Positions 1 through 9,382 are shown, counted from the first letter of the stretch. The stretch is DNA of 64,000 nucleotides from Asaia prunellae JCM 25354 (GCF_000613885.1 NZ_BAJV01000008.1:62001-126000), one strand, 5' to 3'. Notes: a model not told the origin generated them from the letters alone. Numbers and translations: made by a program.

Positions 1-1157
1 ATGGGTGTCGTCTCGGGACTGGTCATGTCCTACGAGTTCGGCACCAACTGGTCGCAATTCTCGCAAAAAGCAGGGCCGATCCTTGGTCCGATGCTCGCTT
101 ACGAAGTGATGACCGCCTTCTTCCTTGAAGCCGGTTTCCTCGGCGTCATGATGTTCGGTCTCAACCGCGTAGGCAAGCATCTGCATTTTGCTGCCACCTG
201 CATGGTGTCGATCGGCACACTGATCTCGATGAGCTGGATCCTCGCATCCAACTCCTGGATGCAGACCCCGCAAGGGTACAAGATCGATGCCGCCACAGGC
301 CGCTTCCTGCCGGCAGACTGGTTTGCGATCGTCTTCAACCCGTCCTTCCCGTTCCGTCTGGTGCACATGGCACTGGCCGCATTCCTGTGTGTAGCCTTCA
401 TCGTTGGGGGCGTAGGCGCATGGCATCTGCTCAAGGCCAAGCGCCAGAACCGTGCGCCGACCGATGCGGTCAAGGTCATGTTCTCGATGGCCATGTGGAT
501 GGCCGCCATCGTGGCTCCGCTCCAGATTCTGGCCGGTGATGCCCATGGCCTGAACACGCTGAAATACCAGCCCGCCAAGATCGCGGCGATGGAAGGTGAC
601 TGGGAGTCGGAAAGCCGTGCACCCGAGCTGCTGTTCGGCGTGCCGGACATGGAACATGAAGTGACACGCTACAAGGTCGGTATTCCGCTCGTCGGCTCAC
701 TGATCCTGACACATAGCCTCGACGGCAAGGTGCCCGGTCTGAAAGACTTCCCCAAAGACCAGCGCGCACCGATGTATGTCGTATTCTATACCTTCCGCGT
801 GATGGTCGCCCTTGGCAGCCTGATGGCGCTGCTTGGCTTCTTCTCGCTGTTCCTGCGCTGGAAGGGCGGATTCTACACCAATCCGATCCTGCTGCGCGGG
901 GCACTGCTCATGACGCCAGCCGGGTTCATCGCGCTGCTCTGCGGCTGGGTAACCACAGAAGTCGGCCGCCAGCCCTTCACGATCTATGGCCTGCTGCGTA
1001 CCGTCGATAGCGTGTCACCCGTGACACTGCCGAACATGGAAATCTCCATGGTGGCATTTGTTATCGTCTATTTCATCGTCTTCACGGCCGGTATCGGCAT
1101 TCTGTTACGCGATTTCGCCAAGGAGCCCAGCACGGACGAACACGAACCCCCGCGTGA
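1..1157 (+). CDS. cydA: Cytochrome bd-type quinol oxidase subunit I, 5' end cut by window
   Basis: This is the heme-bearing, quinol-oxidising subunit of a bd-type terminal oxidase in the inner membrane. The visible start (GVVSG..MSYEFGTNW) matches family sequence about 65-70 residues in, so the true start lies before the window. The quinol-binding Lys and Glu of K-I-A-A-M-E are at visible residues 193 and 198, and the Q-loop that follows is short, as in the cyanide-insensitive (Cio) branch. Several long hydrophobic segments are present. As written the frame runs to 1338 through cydB, and the tail after D-E-H-E-P-P is Arg-rich and unlike the family. One extra C in the C5 run at 1147-1151 would end the protein at TGA 1155-1157, which I prefer. 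cydB follows 62 bases later. Confidence 0.9.
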
Positions 1158-1219
1158 TCAGCGCATCGTGCTGCTGGCATCACACAAATTTCTCATCACC
1201 CGGCGGAGTAAGCGTCTCG

Positions 1220-2242
1220 ATGAACACCCTCGCCTATTGGTTGCCCATTGTCTGGGCGACCCTCGCCGCCTTCGCCATTTTTGTCTATGTCTGCCTCGAC
1301 GGGTTCGATCTGGGCATCGGCATTCTGTTTCTCGGTGAACATCGCAAGGATCACCGAGATGTCATGGTCAACACCATCGCTCCTGTCTGGGATGGTAACG
1401 AGACCTGGATGATCTTTGGCGGTGCCACGCTCTATGGTGTGTTTCCGGTAGCCTACGGCACCATCCTGCCTGCGCTCTATTTGCCGATCCTTTTCATGCT
1501 GCTCGCACTTATCCTGCGTGGCGTGGCCTTTGAGTTTCGCGTCAAGGCAAGCGGCGTTTTTGGCACGACCTTCTGGGATCGTTCCTTCTGCCTGGGCTCG
1601 CTGGTGGCCTCCATCATGCAGGGCGTCATTCTTGGTGAACTGATCATGGGCATCAAGGTCGAAAACAATGTTTTCGTCGGCAGTGCCTGGGACTGGCTGG
1701 CCCCTTTCCCGCTCTTCTGTGGCTTTGCCGTTGCCGTAGGCTACACACTTCTCGGAGCTACCTGGCTCGTCTGGCGTACAGAGACCGATCTGAAAGCTGT
1801 CATGCAGCGGCTTTCGGCTCCGCTCGGTCTGGCCATGCTGGTGCTGATCGCCATCGTTTCCGTCTGGACACCATATCTGCATGCGACCTACATGCACCGC
1901 TGGACCGATTTTCCGGAAATCATCTGGGTAGCGCCAGTGCCTGTTGCCGTGATCGTTCTGGCGGCGCTGTTCTTCCTGTCGCTGCGCAAGGCAACCACGC
2001 GTCTGACGCCGTTTCTCTGCGCGCTAGGCTGGTTCTTCCTGTGCTTCTCGGGGCTTGGAATCAATGTCTGGCCCTATATCGTGCCGCCGACGGTCACCAT
2101 ATGGTCGGCCTCATCTCCGCCGGAGAGCCAGCTTTTTCTGCTGGCCGGAGCGTCGATCCTGTTGCCAATCATTACGGCTTACACGATCTATTCCTACTGG
2201 GTCTTCCGCGGCACAGTAACTGCCGATCATCACTATCACTGA
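1220..2242 (+). CDS. cydB: Cytochrome bd-type quinol oxidase subunit II
   Basis: Second integral membrane subunit of the bd-type oxidase, 340 aa, which pairs with CydA. The N-terminus has the typical signature L-D-G-F-D-L-G-I-G, followed by V-W-D-G-N-E-T-W, and about nine hydrophobic spans run to the His-rich C-terminus. The ATG at 1220 is chosen because the family starts a few residues before the first transmembrane helix; the frame is open further upstream only because it overlaps the cydA frameshift region. A GGAG lies about 13 bases upstream. It is in one operon with cydA and a small DUF2474 gene, which favours a CioAB-like low-oxygen or uncoupled respiratory role (inference). Confidence 0.95.
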   Translation: MNTLAYWLPIVWATLAAFAIFVYVCLDGFDLGIGILFLGEHRKDHRDVMVNTIAPVWDGNETWMIFGGATLYGVFPVAYGTILPALYLPILFMLLALILRGVAFEFRVKASGVFGTTFWDRSFCLGSLVASIMQGVILGELIMGIKVENNVFVGSAWDWLAPFPLFCGFAVAVGYTLLGATWLVWRTETDLKAVMQRLSAPLGLAMLVLIAIVSVWTPYLHATYMHRWTDFPEIIWVAPVPVAVIVLAALFFLSLRKATTRLTPFLCALGWFFLCFSGLGINVWPYIVPPTVTIWSASSPPESQLFLLAGASILLPIITAYTIYSYWVFRGTVTADHHYH

Positions 2243-2254
2243 GGAAGTCTGACC

Positions 2255-2386
2255 ATGCCTGCCACAACAGCACCTTCTTCCTTCCTGGCCCGTCTCGGTT
2301 GGTTCGTCGGGCTTTGGGCAGGTGGGGTCGCGACCCTTGCCTTGGTCGCGACTGCAATCAAGATCGTTATTTTCCACCAGTGGTGA
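2255..2386 (+). CDS. DUF2474-type small membrane protein, oxidase-associated
   Basis: This 43 aa protein has one predicted membrane helix (residues about 12-40, G-W-F-V-G-L-W-A-G-G then an Ala/Val/Leu-rich stretch). Its length, single helix and place directly after cydB match the DUF2474 family, small subunit-like proteins found next to cioAB/cydAB. A good ribosome binding site (GAGGAAG, 2241-2247) overlaps the cydB stop and sits 7 bases before the ATG. The last 20 bases overlap the 3' end of the convergent HAD gene. By analogy with CydX it may stabilise the oxidase, but that role is inferred for this family. Confidence 0.75.
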   Translation: MPATTAPSSFLARLGWFVGLWAGGVATLALVATAIKIVIFHQW

Positions 2387-2966
2387 AAGGACGGACGTCT
2401 ACGGCGTTCATCCCGGCGGCGCGAGCCGCCTCGAGCCCCTCATCGGTATCCTCAAAAACAAGGCAGCGATGCGGGGGAATCCCGAGCTTCTCAGCGGCGA
2501 GCAGATAAAGATCAGGTGCAGGCTTGGGATGTTGGACATCCTCGACCGTCACAACATGCTCGAACAGTTCGAACAGATCGAGTGTCTTGAGCGTAGCCTT
2601 TACAACATCTTTCTGTCCGGCTGAGGCCACTGCCATCGGTACGTGTCCGAACTGGCTTCTCGCAATATCTGCCGTAAAACCATGCTCACGCAACGTATCC
2701 AGATGGTTTTCATACAGAACACTGCTGCGCTTGAGCAGAGCATCCCCGTCCAGCGTCACACCATGTGCCTGCTCGTACGCAACAAACAGCTTTCCACCTG
2801 AGAGGCCGGTTCGGGCGTGGTACCAGTCTTCCTCGAGTGTGTGACCAAGTTCGCCTAGCGCCTCTTTGAAAGTGAGATAATGCACAGGCAGGGTATCGGC
2901 GATGGTGCCATCGCAATCAAAAATGATTGCATCAAAATCATGATCAGACAGCGTAAACTGAGCCAT
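2367..2966 (-). CDS. HAD-superfamily phosphatase (YqaB / beta-phosphoglucomutase-like)
   Basis: 199 aa cytosolic HAD subfamily IA hydrolase. The nucleophile motif F-D-C-D-G-T gives Asp17 and Asp19; motif III Lys lies in H-P-K-P-A-P-D and motif IV acidic residues in V-F-E-D-T-D-E-G. A helical cap follows motif I. The sequence is closest in style to fructose-1-phosphate/6-phosphogluconate phosphatases of the YqaB type or to beta-phosphoglucomutase; the substrate cannot be decided here. It is on the minus strand just downstream of gloB (17-base gap), so the two may be cotranscribed. Confidence 0.85.
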   Translation of the reverse strand: MAQFTLSDHDFDAIIFDCDGTIADTLPVHYLTFKEALGELGHTLEEDWYHARTGLSGGKLFVAYEQAHGVTLDGDALLKRSSVLYENHLDTLREHGFTADIARSQFGHVPMAVASAGQKDVVKATLKTLDLFELFEHVVTVEDVQHPKPAPDLYLLAAEKLGIPPHRCLVFEDTDEGLEAARAAGMNAVDVRPFTTGGK

Positions 2967-2983
2967 GGTGGTCGCTCCTATTT

Positions 2984-3703
2984 TCAGAAAATATCCTTAG
3001 CCTGACGCAAAGCTGCGAAGGTCTCGATATCAGGTGCCATGAGAAACGGGTTTGTCTGGCGCTCCACGCCCAGAGTAACCGGCAGAGTAGGCTGACCCTG
3101 CGTACGCAACGCCCGGACTTCCTCGGCCCGCTTTTGCAGGGCTGCGTTATCGGACATATGTGACAGGGCAAACGTGGCATTGGCTGCGGTGTATTCGTGG
3201 CCGCAACAGACCAGTGTCTCATCAGGCAGCCCAGCGAAACGTCGCAGGCTCGCAAACATTTCCTCGGCGCTCCCTTCGAGCAGCCGTCCGCAGCCAAGGC
3301 TGAACAGCGTGTCCCCACAAAACAGAGCCGGGACAGAACGGAAGCAGAAAGCGATATGGCCACGTGTATGACCGGGTGTGGCGATCACCTCACCAAGCTC
3401 ATGGCCGACCGCAATACGATCCTCATCATGCAAAAGCAGATCGAGCGGCGGCAGTCGGGCTGCATCGGCTTCAGCGCCAGCCATACGCGCACCATATTGC
3501 TGACGCAGGGTTTCGGCACCGCCAATATGATCGGCATGATGATGTGTGAGGAGGATCAGATCCAGCCGACCCTCACCAATCACAGCGCTGATGGGGGGGG
3601 CCTCACCCGGATCCACAATGGCGACAACGCCTGTCTGCGTGTCGGTCAGGAGCCATGCGTAATTATCCCGCGCATAGGGAATAGCCCGGATTGCAAGAGT
3701 CAT
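2984..3703 (-). CDS. gloB: Hydroxyacylglutathione hydrolase (glyoxalase II)
   Basis: Binuclear metallo-beta-lactamase fold enzyme of 240 aa that hydrolyses S-D-lactoylglutathione to D-lactate and glutathione, the second step of methylglyoxal detoxification. The metal motif T-H-H-H-A-D-H is at residues 53-59, with further ligands in P-G-H-T-R-G-H and in G-D-T-L-F, and a late His in C-C-G-H-E-Y-T. I start at the ATG of M-T-L-A-I-R-A (3703); an in-frame ATG ten codons upstream (3733) gives a non-family extension. It is divergent from the methyltransferase gene. The D-lactate produced could feed dld at 29644-31379, and gor in this window supplies reduced glutathione (inference). Confidence 0.9.
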   Translation of the reverse strand: MTLAIRAIPYARDNYAWLLTDTQTGVVAIVDPGEAPPISAVIGEGRLDLILLTHHHADHIGGAETLRQQYGARMAGAEADAARLPPLDLLLHDEDRIAVGHELGEVIATPGHTRGHIAFCFRSVPALFCGDTLFSLGCGRLLEGSAEEMFASLRRFAGLPDETLVCCGHEYTAANATFALSHMSDNAALQKRAEEVRALRTQGQPTLPVTLGVERQTNPFLMAPDIETFAALRQAKDIF

Positions 3704-3882
3704 CGCAACTGGATCCTCATATCGTAACATCATTATCGATAGCGTTAACGCAGGGCAGGTTACTCCTGTTCACCCTCGAGCGCACGGGGGGATGGTGCAT
3801 ACAGGCGATCACTCTTGCTCTTGCTCCTGACGATGACGGATGGGTCTGGCCCCTGCCTGTGGTTCGGGCTAACCTGGCCCCC

Positions 3883-4698
3883 ATGCAGAAACGTCCCAAC
3901 CAGCCCGTGCCGACCGATGCCGCCGGGTTTTATGCCAGCCGACGTGGAGAGCAGGTGACATCGCTCCTGATGTCGAGACTGGCCCCGATTCTGCCGGAGC
4001 CAAAAGGACTACGCGTTCTGGGGCTGGGCTATGCCCAGCCTGTCCTTGCCCAATGGGATGCCCTTGCCATGGCGCATTGGGTCGCCTCGGCCCAGCTTGA
4101 TACCCCGCTCACAAGAAGACGAAACGACGAGTCCCCGCAAACCGGTCTCTGGCCTGCCTGCCTGGTCGCGCCGGATTGTCTGCCATTCGACGATCTCAGC
4201 ATCGATCTGGTCGTACTGGTTCATGGTCTCGAACTGGTCGATCCGCATCCGCTCCTGCGTATGATCTGGAAGGTACTGGCTGACCACGGACGACTGGTGC
4301 TGATTGTTCCCAACCGAACCGGCCTGGCCGCCAAGGACGACACCCTGCCTTTTGGCCACGGTACCCCCTTTTCCTCAGGTCAGCTCGACAGGGTGCTGCA
4401 ACGAGCCCTGTTCCGCATCGAGCATTGTTCAACCGGGCTCAGTGGGCCACTGCGTCTGCTCTCTCTTGGCGAGCGGGCGGGGCTTGCAGGAGATCGCATC
4501 TTCAGTCTGCTCGGGCGTCGTCTTGGCGGGGTGCATCTCATAACCGCCTGCAAGGATCTCTATTCGGGCATGCCGGTTGAAGCCGAGCGCGCCGCGCTGA
4601 ATTTCACCCGACGCGTCACAACGCTTGCAGGCTCCGCAAGCGGCTACTCGGATCTTTCCAGAGGGCCGTTATCCGGGTCCGGAAACGCAAAAGCTTGA
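3883..4698 (+). CDS. SAM-dependent methyltransferase-like protein
   Basis: 271 aa protein with a class I methyltransferase layout. A V-L-G-L-G-Y motif I-like segment follows the N-terminal helix, then an acidic L-P-F-D-D-L-S-I-D-L-V motif, then the L-V-L-I-V-P-N-R-T-G segment seen in many small-molecule methyltransferases. Proteins of this kind are commonly encoded divergently from gloB in alphaproteobacteria (family knowledge). The frame is open to 3691, but the first 64 residues look like translated promoter sequence and the family starts near M-Q-K-R-P, so I take the ATG at 3883. The substrate is unknown. The 3' end is followed by psd, with 31 bases between them. Confidence 0.7.
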   Translation: MQKRPNQPVPTDAAGFYASRRGEQVTSLLMSRLAPILPEPKGLRVLGLGYAQPVLAQWDALAMAHWVASAQLDTPLTRRRNDESPQTGLWPACLVAPDCLPFDDLSIDLVVLVHGLELVDPHPLLRMIWKVLADHGRLVLIVPNRTGLAAKDDTLPFGHGTPFSSGQLDRVLQRALFRIEHCSTGLSGPLRLLSLGERAGLAGDRIFSLLGRRLGGVHLITACKDLYSGMPVEAERAALNFTRRVTTLAGSASGYSDLSRGPLSGSGNAKA

Positions 4699-4729
4699 CC
4701 CGGAACCATGGTGTCGTAAGACTGCACTC

Positions 4730-5407
4730 ATGTCCCTGATTCAATCGATCAAATCCGTTCTGGCGCCGCCTCACCGCGCCGCTGTCCCGTTTCTCGCGCT
4801 GACGGGCGGTCTGACCGTTCTTGGCCGGGCAACGCCTTGGCGTGCGACACGCCTGATCGGCAATCTGGCACTGGGCGGGTTCGCCTTCTGCCTGTATTTC
4901 TTCCGTGATCCGAAGCGTTTTCCGCCGGCACGTACCGACCTTGCCCTTGCTCCCGCCGATGGCCGTGTAGTGTCGGTTGAACTTGCAACACCGCCCGCAG
5001 CGCTTGGTATGGGGAGCGAGCCGGTCTGGCGTGTAGCCACGTTCCTCTCGGTGCTGAATGTGCACATCAACCGCATGCCTGCTTCCGGAACAGTGACCAA
5101 GATCGCCTACCATGCCGGGCAGTTCCTCAACGCCAGTCTGGACAAGGCCTCGGACCTGAACGAGCGCAATGAAGTGCGTCTGACGCTTGAAGACGGACGT
5201 CACATGGCTATCGTTCAGATTGCTGGCCTCATTGCCCGCCGTATTGTCTGCTATGTGGAAGAAGGCAGCACAGTAGAACCCGGCGATCGCTTCGGACTGA
5301 TCCGCTTTGGCTCACGCACCGACCTCTATCTGCCTCAGGGTGTAACGCCCCTGGTCAGCACCGGCCAGATCATGGTTGGCGGCGAAACCGTTATTGCTCA
5401 TCTCTGA
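4730..5407 (+). CDS. psd: Phosphatidylserine decarboxylase proenzyme
   Basis: Membrane-associated pyruvoyl enzyme that converts phosphatidylserine to phosphatidylethanolamine. At 225 aa it belongs to the short (archaeal-type, PSD-A) class. The self-cleavage site is visible as R-F-G-S-R-T-D with Gly194-Ser195; Ser195 would become the pyruvoyl group. The block F-L-S-V-L-N-V-H-I-N-R-M-P is diagnostic, and two hydrophobic segments occur in the first 60 residues. The ATG at 4730 fits the family start. pssA, the preceding step in the pathway, lies immediately downstream in the same operon. Confidence 0.93.
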   Translation: MSLIQSIKSVLAPPHRAAVPFLALTGGLTVLGRATPWRATRLIGNLALGGFAFCLYFFRDPKRFPPARTDLALAPADGRVVSVELATPPAALGMGSEPVWRVATFLSVLNVHINRMPASGTVTKIAYHAGQFLNASLDKASDLNERNEVRLTLEDGRHMAIVQIAGLIARRIVCYVEEGSTVEPGDRFGLIRFGSRTDLYLPQGVTPLVSTGQIMVGGETVIAHL

Positions 5408-5420
5408 TCCATCGAAGCCC

Positions 5421-6331
5421 GTGTCGGACCCCAGCCCCATTCCTGCACCGGATAGTCCGATGCCCCGACCAGATCTGCTGGAGAGCCCCCCTCCCGTCCG
5501 GGGCGCAAACGTCGCCGCCTGAGGCGAATCCGTCCGCGACGCGTCCGTGTCCGCGGACCTTCCTTTAACCGGCTCATTCCCAACCTGCTTACCATGCTGG
5601 GACTGTGTGCCGGGCTGAGCAGCCTTCGTTACGGGTTGGAGCAGCAATTCTCCTATGCAGCCGTCGCGCTGGTCATCGCCGCCTGTATCGACGGGCTGGA
5701 CGGCCGCATTGCGCGTCTCTTGCACGGTACATCGCGCTTTGGTGCAGAGTTCGATTCCCTGTCGGATTTTGTATGCTTCGGGGTCGCTCCGTCCTTTCTG
5801 CTCTATCTCTGGACATTGCATGGTACAGGCGGGCGTTATGGCTATGTGCCATGCATTCTGTTTACCGTCTGCATGGCCCTGCGTCTGGCGCGCTTCAATG
5901 CAAGCCTGGATGATGAGGAAAAACCGGAATACTCCTATAATTTCTTTACAGGGGTCCCTGCGCCAGCTGGTGCAGGTGTCGTGCTGTTTCCGATCTTTCT
6001 TGGTCTTGAAGCCGAAAAAATGCACTGGCCTTTTCTCGATTCACTGGCACGCTCGCCTATCCTCGCAGCTGGCACTCTCCTGCTGACCGCGGCATTACTG
6101 GTCTCGACCCTGCCTGTCTGGTCATTCAAGAACTTCAAGGTTGCTGCGCGCTACGTGCTGCCGCTCATGCTCGGCACATTGCTCTATGCTGCCATTCTTG
6201 TCGCCGATCCCTGGCTGGCTCTGGCCGCTGCCGGACTTATCTATCTGCTCATGCTCCCCTTCAGCAGACGCAGTTTTCATCGACTGAAAGCCCAGGCGGA
6301 AGCGCTGTCAGAAGACGTCCCGGAAGCCTGA
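5421..6331 (+). CDS. pssA: CDP-diacylglycerol-serine O-phosphatidyltransferase, frameshifted in a C6 run
   Basis: Inner-membrane CDP-alcohol phosphotransferase making phosphatidylserine from CDP-diacylglycerol and serine. The catalytic motif D-G-L-D-G-R-I-A-R followed by G-A-E-F-D-S-L-S-D is clear, and about seven hydrophobic segments follow. The conserved core begins before any start codon in its frame (R-G-P-S-F-N-R-L-I-P-N). The upstream frame that starts with GTG at 5421 stops early at 5519. Adding one C to the C6 run at 5486-5491 joins GTG 5421 to the core and gives a 303 aa protein with an Arg/Pro-rich cytosolic N-terminus. GTG 5421 lies 13 bases after the psd stop, which fits an operon. 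Confidence 0.88.
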
Positions 6332-6347
6332 TCTTCATTACAGATAT

Positions 6348-6373
6348 GGGCTCAGGGATCTCTCCCTGCGCCC
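6348..6373. terminator. Inverted repeat between convergent genes, candidate bidirectional terminator
   Basis: GGGC-T-CAGGGA (6348-6358) pairs with TCCCTG-C-GCCC (6363-6373) around a TCTC loop. It sits between the ends of pssA (+) and the TonB-dependent receptor gene (-). There is no clear T-run on either side, so this is a tentative call. Confidence 0.4.
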
Positions 6374-6411
6374 ACATCGCGGCACTCCTGCCAGCTCCAG
6401 CCAGCCTGTAA

Positions 6412-8913
6412 TCAGAATGCCAGTTCGATCTGGCCGCCGAATTGTCGGGGTTCGTTGAAATAGCTCTGCAATCCCGTCGTCACGCCCAGCGTCTTGAAAT
6501 AAGCATGCTGCTCCGCGAAGAGATTACGCGACCAGAGCGAAAAAGTCGCTTTTGTGCCGGTATTGCCAAGCTGAACATTCGAAATGGCAATACGTCCATT
6601 GACGATCAGTCCACTCTCACCCTTGGGCTGATAGACATTCCGGGCATTACCGATCCCCAGATAAACCGGATCAGTCGTACTGGCATAATAGCCGCTATCA
6701 ATATTGCCATCGAGATGCGCCAGAAGCGTAAAACCATGGAAAGGCCGTCTATAGTCAATCTGGAAACTGCCCGAGTTTGCCGGGGTATAGTTCTGATAGA
6801 TCGGTACCAGCATGGTGCTGATCACGCCAAGCGAGTTCTGATAGGGGTTCGCTGTGGGCGGTATATGCACGTAATTATAAGCGTACGAAAAGCCCACGGT
6901 CAGATAGCGCATCGGTGAAACATTCAGCTCAGCCTCGACACCACTCAGATCACCATGGCCCGGTGCATTGATGGTTGACGTTGTTGTACGGGTCGTAAGC
7001 TGATTGCCGATCTGATAGGGTTTGCTGAAATCAACCTGGATATCTTTATAATCACCCCAGTACCCGGCGACGTTGAACCGCACTCTCTGATCGAGAAACT
7101 CGGTTTTTGACCCGAATTCGAACATAGAGACCGATTCCGGACCAAAAGCCTCATAGTCCTGCGCGCGTGAATTGGCGCCACCGGGTTTGTAGCCTGTGCT
7201 CCATTTTCCATAGAGCAGCACGTGCCTGGTCAGATCACTACTGACCTCAAGCAGAGGATCGACACGTGACCATCCAGCATTGAAGTCAATTGGACCGGAA
7301 ACGCCAGCCGTATTGACCGGAAGCTGGTTATTGACCGTCGTCAGTGTGCCGTGCTTGCCGTCATGTGACCAGCGCAGCCCCGCTGTCAGATGCAACTTGT
7401 CCCAGAGAATGCGCGGTGTGTAGACCGCGTTGCCATAGACACCCCAGCTCTTGGAAGTTACCCGGCTGGCACGATCAATAGGTTGCAGGCTCCAGTCCTC
7501 ATAGGCGGGACCGCTGAGAAGTTTGTAGTCACTGCCAGCTATGTTGGTGGACTGATTGGTATAGAAAGCCTGTGCATTGTCAGAGGCGTGTTCGCGGAAA
7601 TAGATAAAACCGGCCTGATATTTCAACCGCTTTGTATGGCCGAAGGCCTGTATTTCCTGACTGATCTGGTTTTGCCAGAAACCGGCAAGCGAGTTACGGG
7701 CGAAGTTCATACCCGTAAAATTTCCTGTCGTATTGGACAAGCTTCCTGCAGCCATGCCGTTATCAAACTGACTCTGACTCAGCTCACGATAGGCCGTGAT
7801 CGAGCGGAATGAGAGATATTGCGGAATGGCCTTGTAATCGAGCGTCATGCGATGCCCGTTGGTCTTGCCAATACTGGGCTCTTCCGGCACGCCGATGAAG
7901 GCCTTTTTGGCCCGACTTGTCTGGAGCTGTGCAATCTGCGCCAGCCTGTTGGTGCCCGGTTTCAGCAGCTGCATCCACAAGGTTGTCGTACTGTCATAGG
8001 AATTGTCATAGGCATAATCGGCCGTAAAATTATCGACCGGATGATACATCGCTTCAACGTGAAAACCGTGCTTGTCGTACTGATTAAAACCGCCCGTATT
8101 GGGCATGGGATTGTCCACCAGTGGTGCACGATGGGCCGTTACCGCATCGATCTTGATCGCCAGATCATGAAAAGCCGGCAGATCAAGATGAAGTTCACCC
8201 TTGTTGCTGTTGTAGTTTCCGAACCCGCCCAGCAGGCGCATACCGAATTTACCCGTCGGTCGACGGGTAATGATATTAAGGGCACCTGCTTCGGTATTTC
8301 TCCCGAAAAGTGTACCCTGCGGGCCTTTGAGAACTTCCATGCTTTCCACGTCGAAAAGCGCCGTGCCGAGCGCCTGGGGACGGGCGATGTAAACACCATC
8401 AATATAGACACCTACCCCCTGATCACGGGCAGGCTGATTGCTGTCACCAAGTACCCCGACCCCACGAATATTGACGACGAGGGCCGAATTGCGTCCTGAA
8501 AACTGCGCGATACGCAAGGAAGGGATCGATCCATCACCGAGATCCGTAAGCGAAACCACGTGACGATTGGCAAGCTGCCTGGCTGAAAAAACAGTGACCG
8601 AAGCCGGCTCTTTCTGCACATCTCTCGTGTGCCTCTGCGCCATTACATCAATACTCTCGGGAATGTTCTTGTGCGCGGACATTTTATGGGCGACCGCAGA
8701 GCCTGCTTTACCAGAACCTGCCGCAGGAGAGGATACCGCTGAGACTTTCTTGGAATGCTTTACTGGCCTCTCCTTGCCTGCATTTCGAGCACGCATGGCC
8801 GAGACCTGCCCACCATCGCGGGGCTTTTCGCTTTTAGTCGCAGAATAGGCAGAGCCGGTGCAGCAGAGGAACGTGAACACAAGGCACAGTCTTTTACCTT
8901 TCAACACAAACAT
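6412..8913 (-). CDS. TonB-dependent outer membrane receptor
   Basis: About 833 aa outer-membrane beta-barrel that imports a ligand using TonB energy. From the chosen start (ATG at 8913, M-F-V-L-K-G-K-R) a signal peptide ends near A-Y-S-A. A basic low-complexity linker of about 65 residues follows, then the plug domain (S-I-D-V-M-A-Q-R..., with L-K-G-P-Q-G-T-L-F-G-R-N and G-A-L-N-I-I-T-R-R-P), then the barrel, ending in aromatic F (E-L-A-F). It resembles the broad alphaproteobacterial group with G-V-Y-I-D-G-V-Y motifs; ligand unknown. An alternative start at 8970 adds 19 non-signal-like residues. Upstream is a long AT-rich region that probably carries its promoter. Confidence 0.88.
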   Translation of the reverse strand: MFVLKGKRLCLVFTFLCCTGSAYSATKSEKPRDGGQVSAMRARNAGKERPVKHSKKVSAVSSPAAGSGKAGSAVAHKMSAHKNIPESIDVMAQRHTRDVQKEPASVTVFSARQLANRHVVSLTDLGDGSIPSLRIAQFSGRNSALVVNIRGVGVLGDSNQPARDQGVGVYIDGVYIARPQALGTALFDVESMEVLKGPQGTLFGRNTEAGALNIITRRPTGKFGMRLLGGFGNYNSNKGELHLDLPAFHDLAIKIDAVTAHRAPLVDNPMPNTGGFNQYDKHGFHVEAMYHPVDNFTADYAYDNSYDSTTTLWMQLLKPGTNRLAQIAQLQTSRAKKAFIGVPEEPSIGKTNGHRMTLDYKAIPQYLSFRSITAYRELSQSQFDNGMAAGSLSNTTGNFTGMNFARNSLAGFWQNQISQEIQAFGHTKRLKYQAGFIYFREHASDNAQAFYTNQSTNIAGSDYKLLSGPAYEDWSLQPIDRASRVTSKSWGVYGNAVYTPRILWDKLHLTAGLRWSHDGKHGTLTTVNNQLPVNTAGVSGPIDFNAGWSRVDPLLEVSSDLTRHVLLYGKWSTGYKPGGANSRAQDYEAFGPESVSMFEFGSKTEFLDQRVRFNVAGYWGDYKDIQVDFSKPYQIGNQLTTRTTTSTINAPGHGDLSGVEAELNVSPMRYLTVGFSYAYNYVHIPPTANPYQNSLGVISTMLVPIYQNYTPANSGSFQIDYRRPFHGFTLLAHLDGNIDSGYYASTTDPVYLGIGNARNVYQPKGESGLIVNGRIAISNVQLGNTGTKATFSLWSRNLFAEQHAYFKTLGVTTGLQSYFNEPRQFGGQIELAF

Positions 8914-9334
8914 GTCTCCCGCCCGCATCCGATCGGATTTTTCCCGACCGAAACACCCGGCTTCATTCAATCCGCAAAAAAAACCGGGGCGCTGACCGCG
9001 CAGGAATTGACCCGGCGGATTTCATTTAGAGCGAATTCGGAACAGTTTTGTGTCGAAACAAGTATGGATTATTAAATATATATTGAAACGACTTTAATAT
9101 TTAATATTAGTTTTTCTTTGTTTTCATATTTAATATCGAACGATAATTGTTAATAATATGTAAACGTTTAGCGTATTATGCATATAGATCGGATTGGATA
9201 AGTGCATACTATCTCACTTATCTCCTGACATCTTCCGGCTTTATCTTCTTTTCCCGGGTTTTGTATCGGCCGCACGGATAAGACACCGTCTCTGACACGG
9301 ACCCGGACCAACACGAGAGATCTGAGGACGAACT
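8914..9334. other. AT-rich intergenic region upstream of the TonB receptor gene
   Basis: No convincing gene is present. The stretch 9055-9200 is conspicuously AT-rich, with repeated TTAATATT/AATATTAA-like words, against GC-rich surroundings, and likely contains the receptor promoter. A perfect 10-base palindrome TAAACGTTTA lies at 9161-9170, about 250 bases upstream of the receptor start. Confidence 0.5.
9161..9170. promoter_or_regulatory. Palindrome TAAACGTTTA, possible LacI-family operator
   Basis: Perfect 10-base palindrome with a central CG, the shape of the core of LacI/CcpA-family operators. It lies within the AT-rich region upstream of the TonB-dependent receptor. No LacI-family gene is visible in the window, so the assignment is a guess from shape only. 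Confidence 0.25.
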
Positions 9335-9372
9335 GCATCCTTGGCTCGACGGTGCTGGAGCCAAGGGGATGC
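9335..9372. terminator. Hairpin downstream of gltX, candidate terminator
   Basis: GCATCC-TTGGCTC (9335-9347) pairs with GAGCCAA-(GG)-GGATGC (9358-9372) around a 10-base loop: 13 pairs with a two-base bulge. It begins 10 bases past the gltX stop on the minus strand. No T-run follows on the minus strand; a pyrimidine tract (TTCCTTCCTTCT) follows on the plus strand. Confidence 0.45.
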
Positions 9373-9382
9373 TTCCTTCCTT

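Noticed and set aside
1158-1338. C-terminal extension of cydA through the start of cydB
   Set aside because: The extra residues are Arg-rich, overlap cydB by 119 bases in another frame and do not resemble the family. One missing C at 1147-1151 explains it better.
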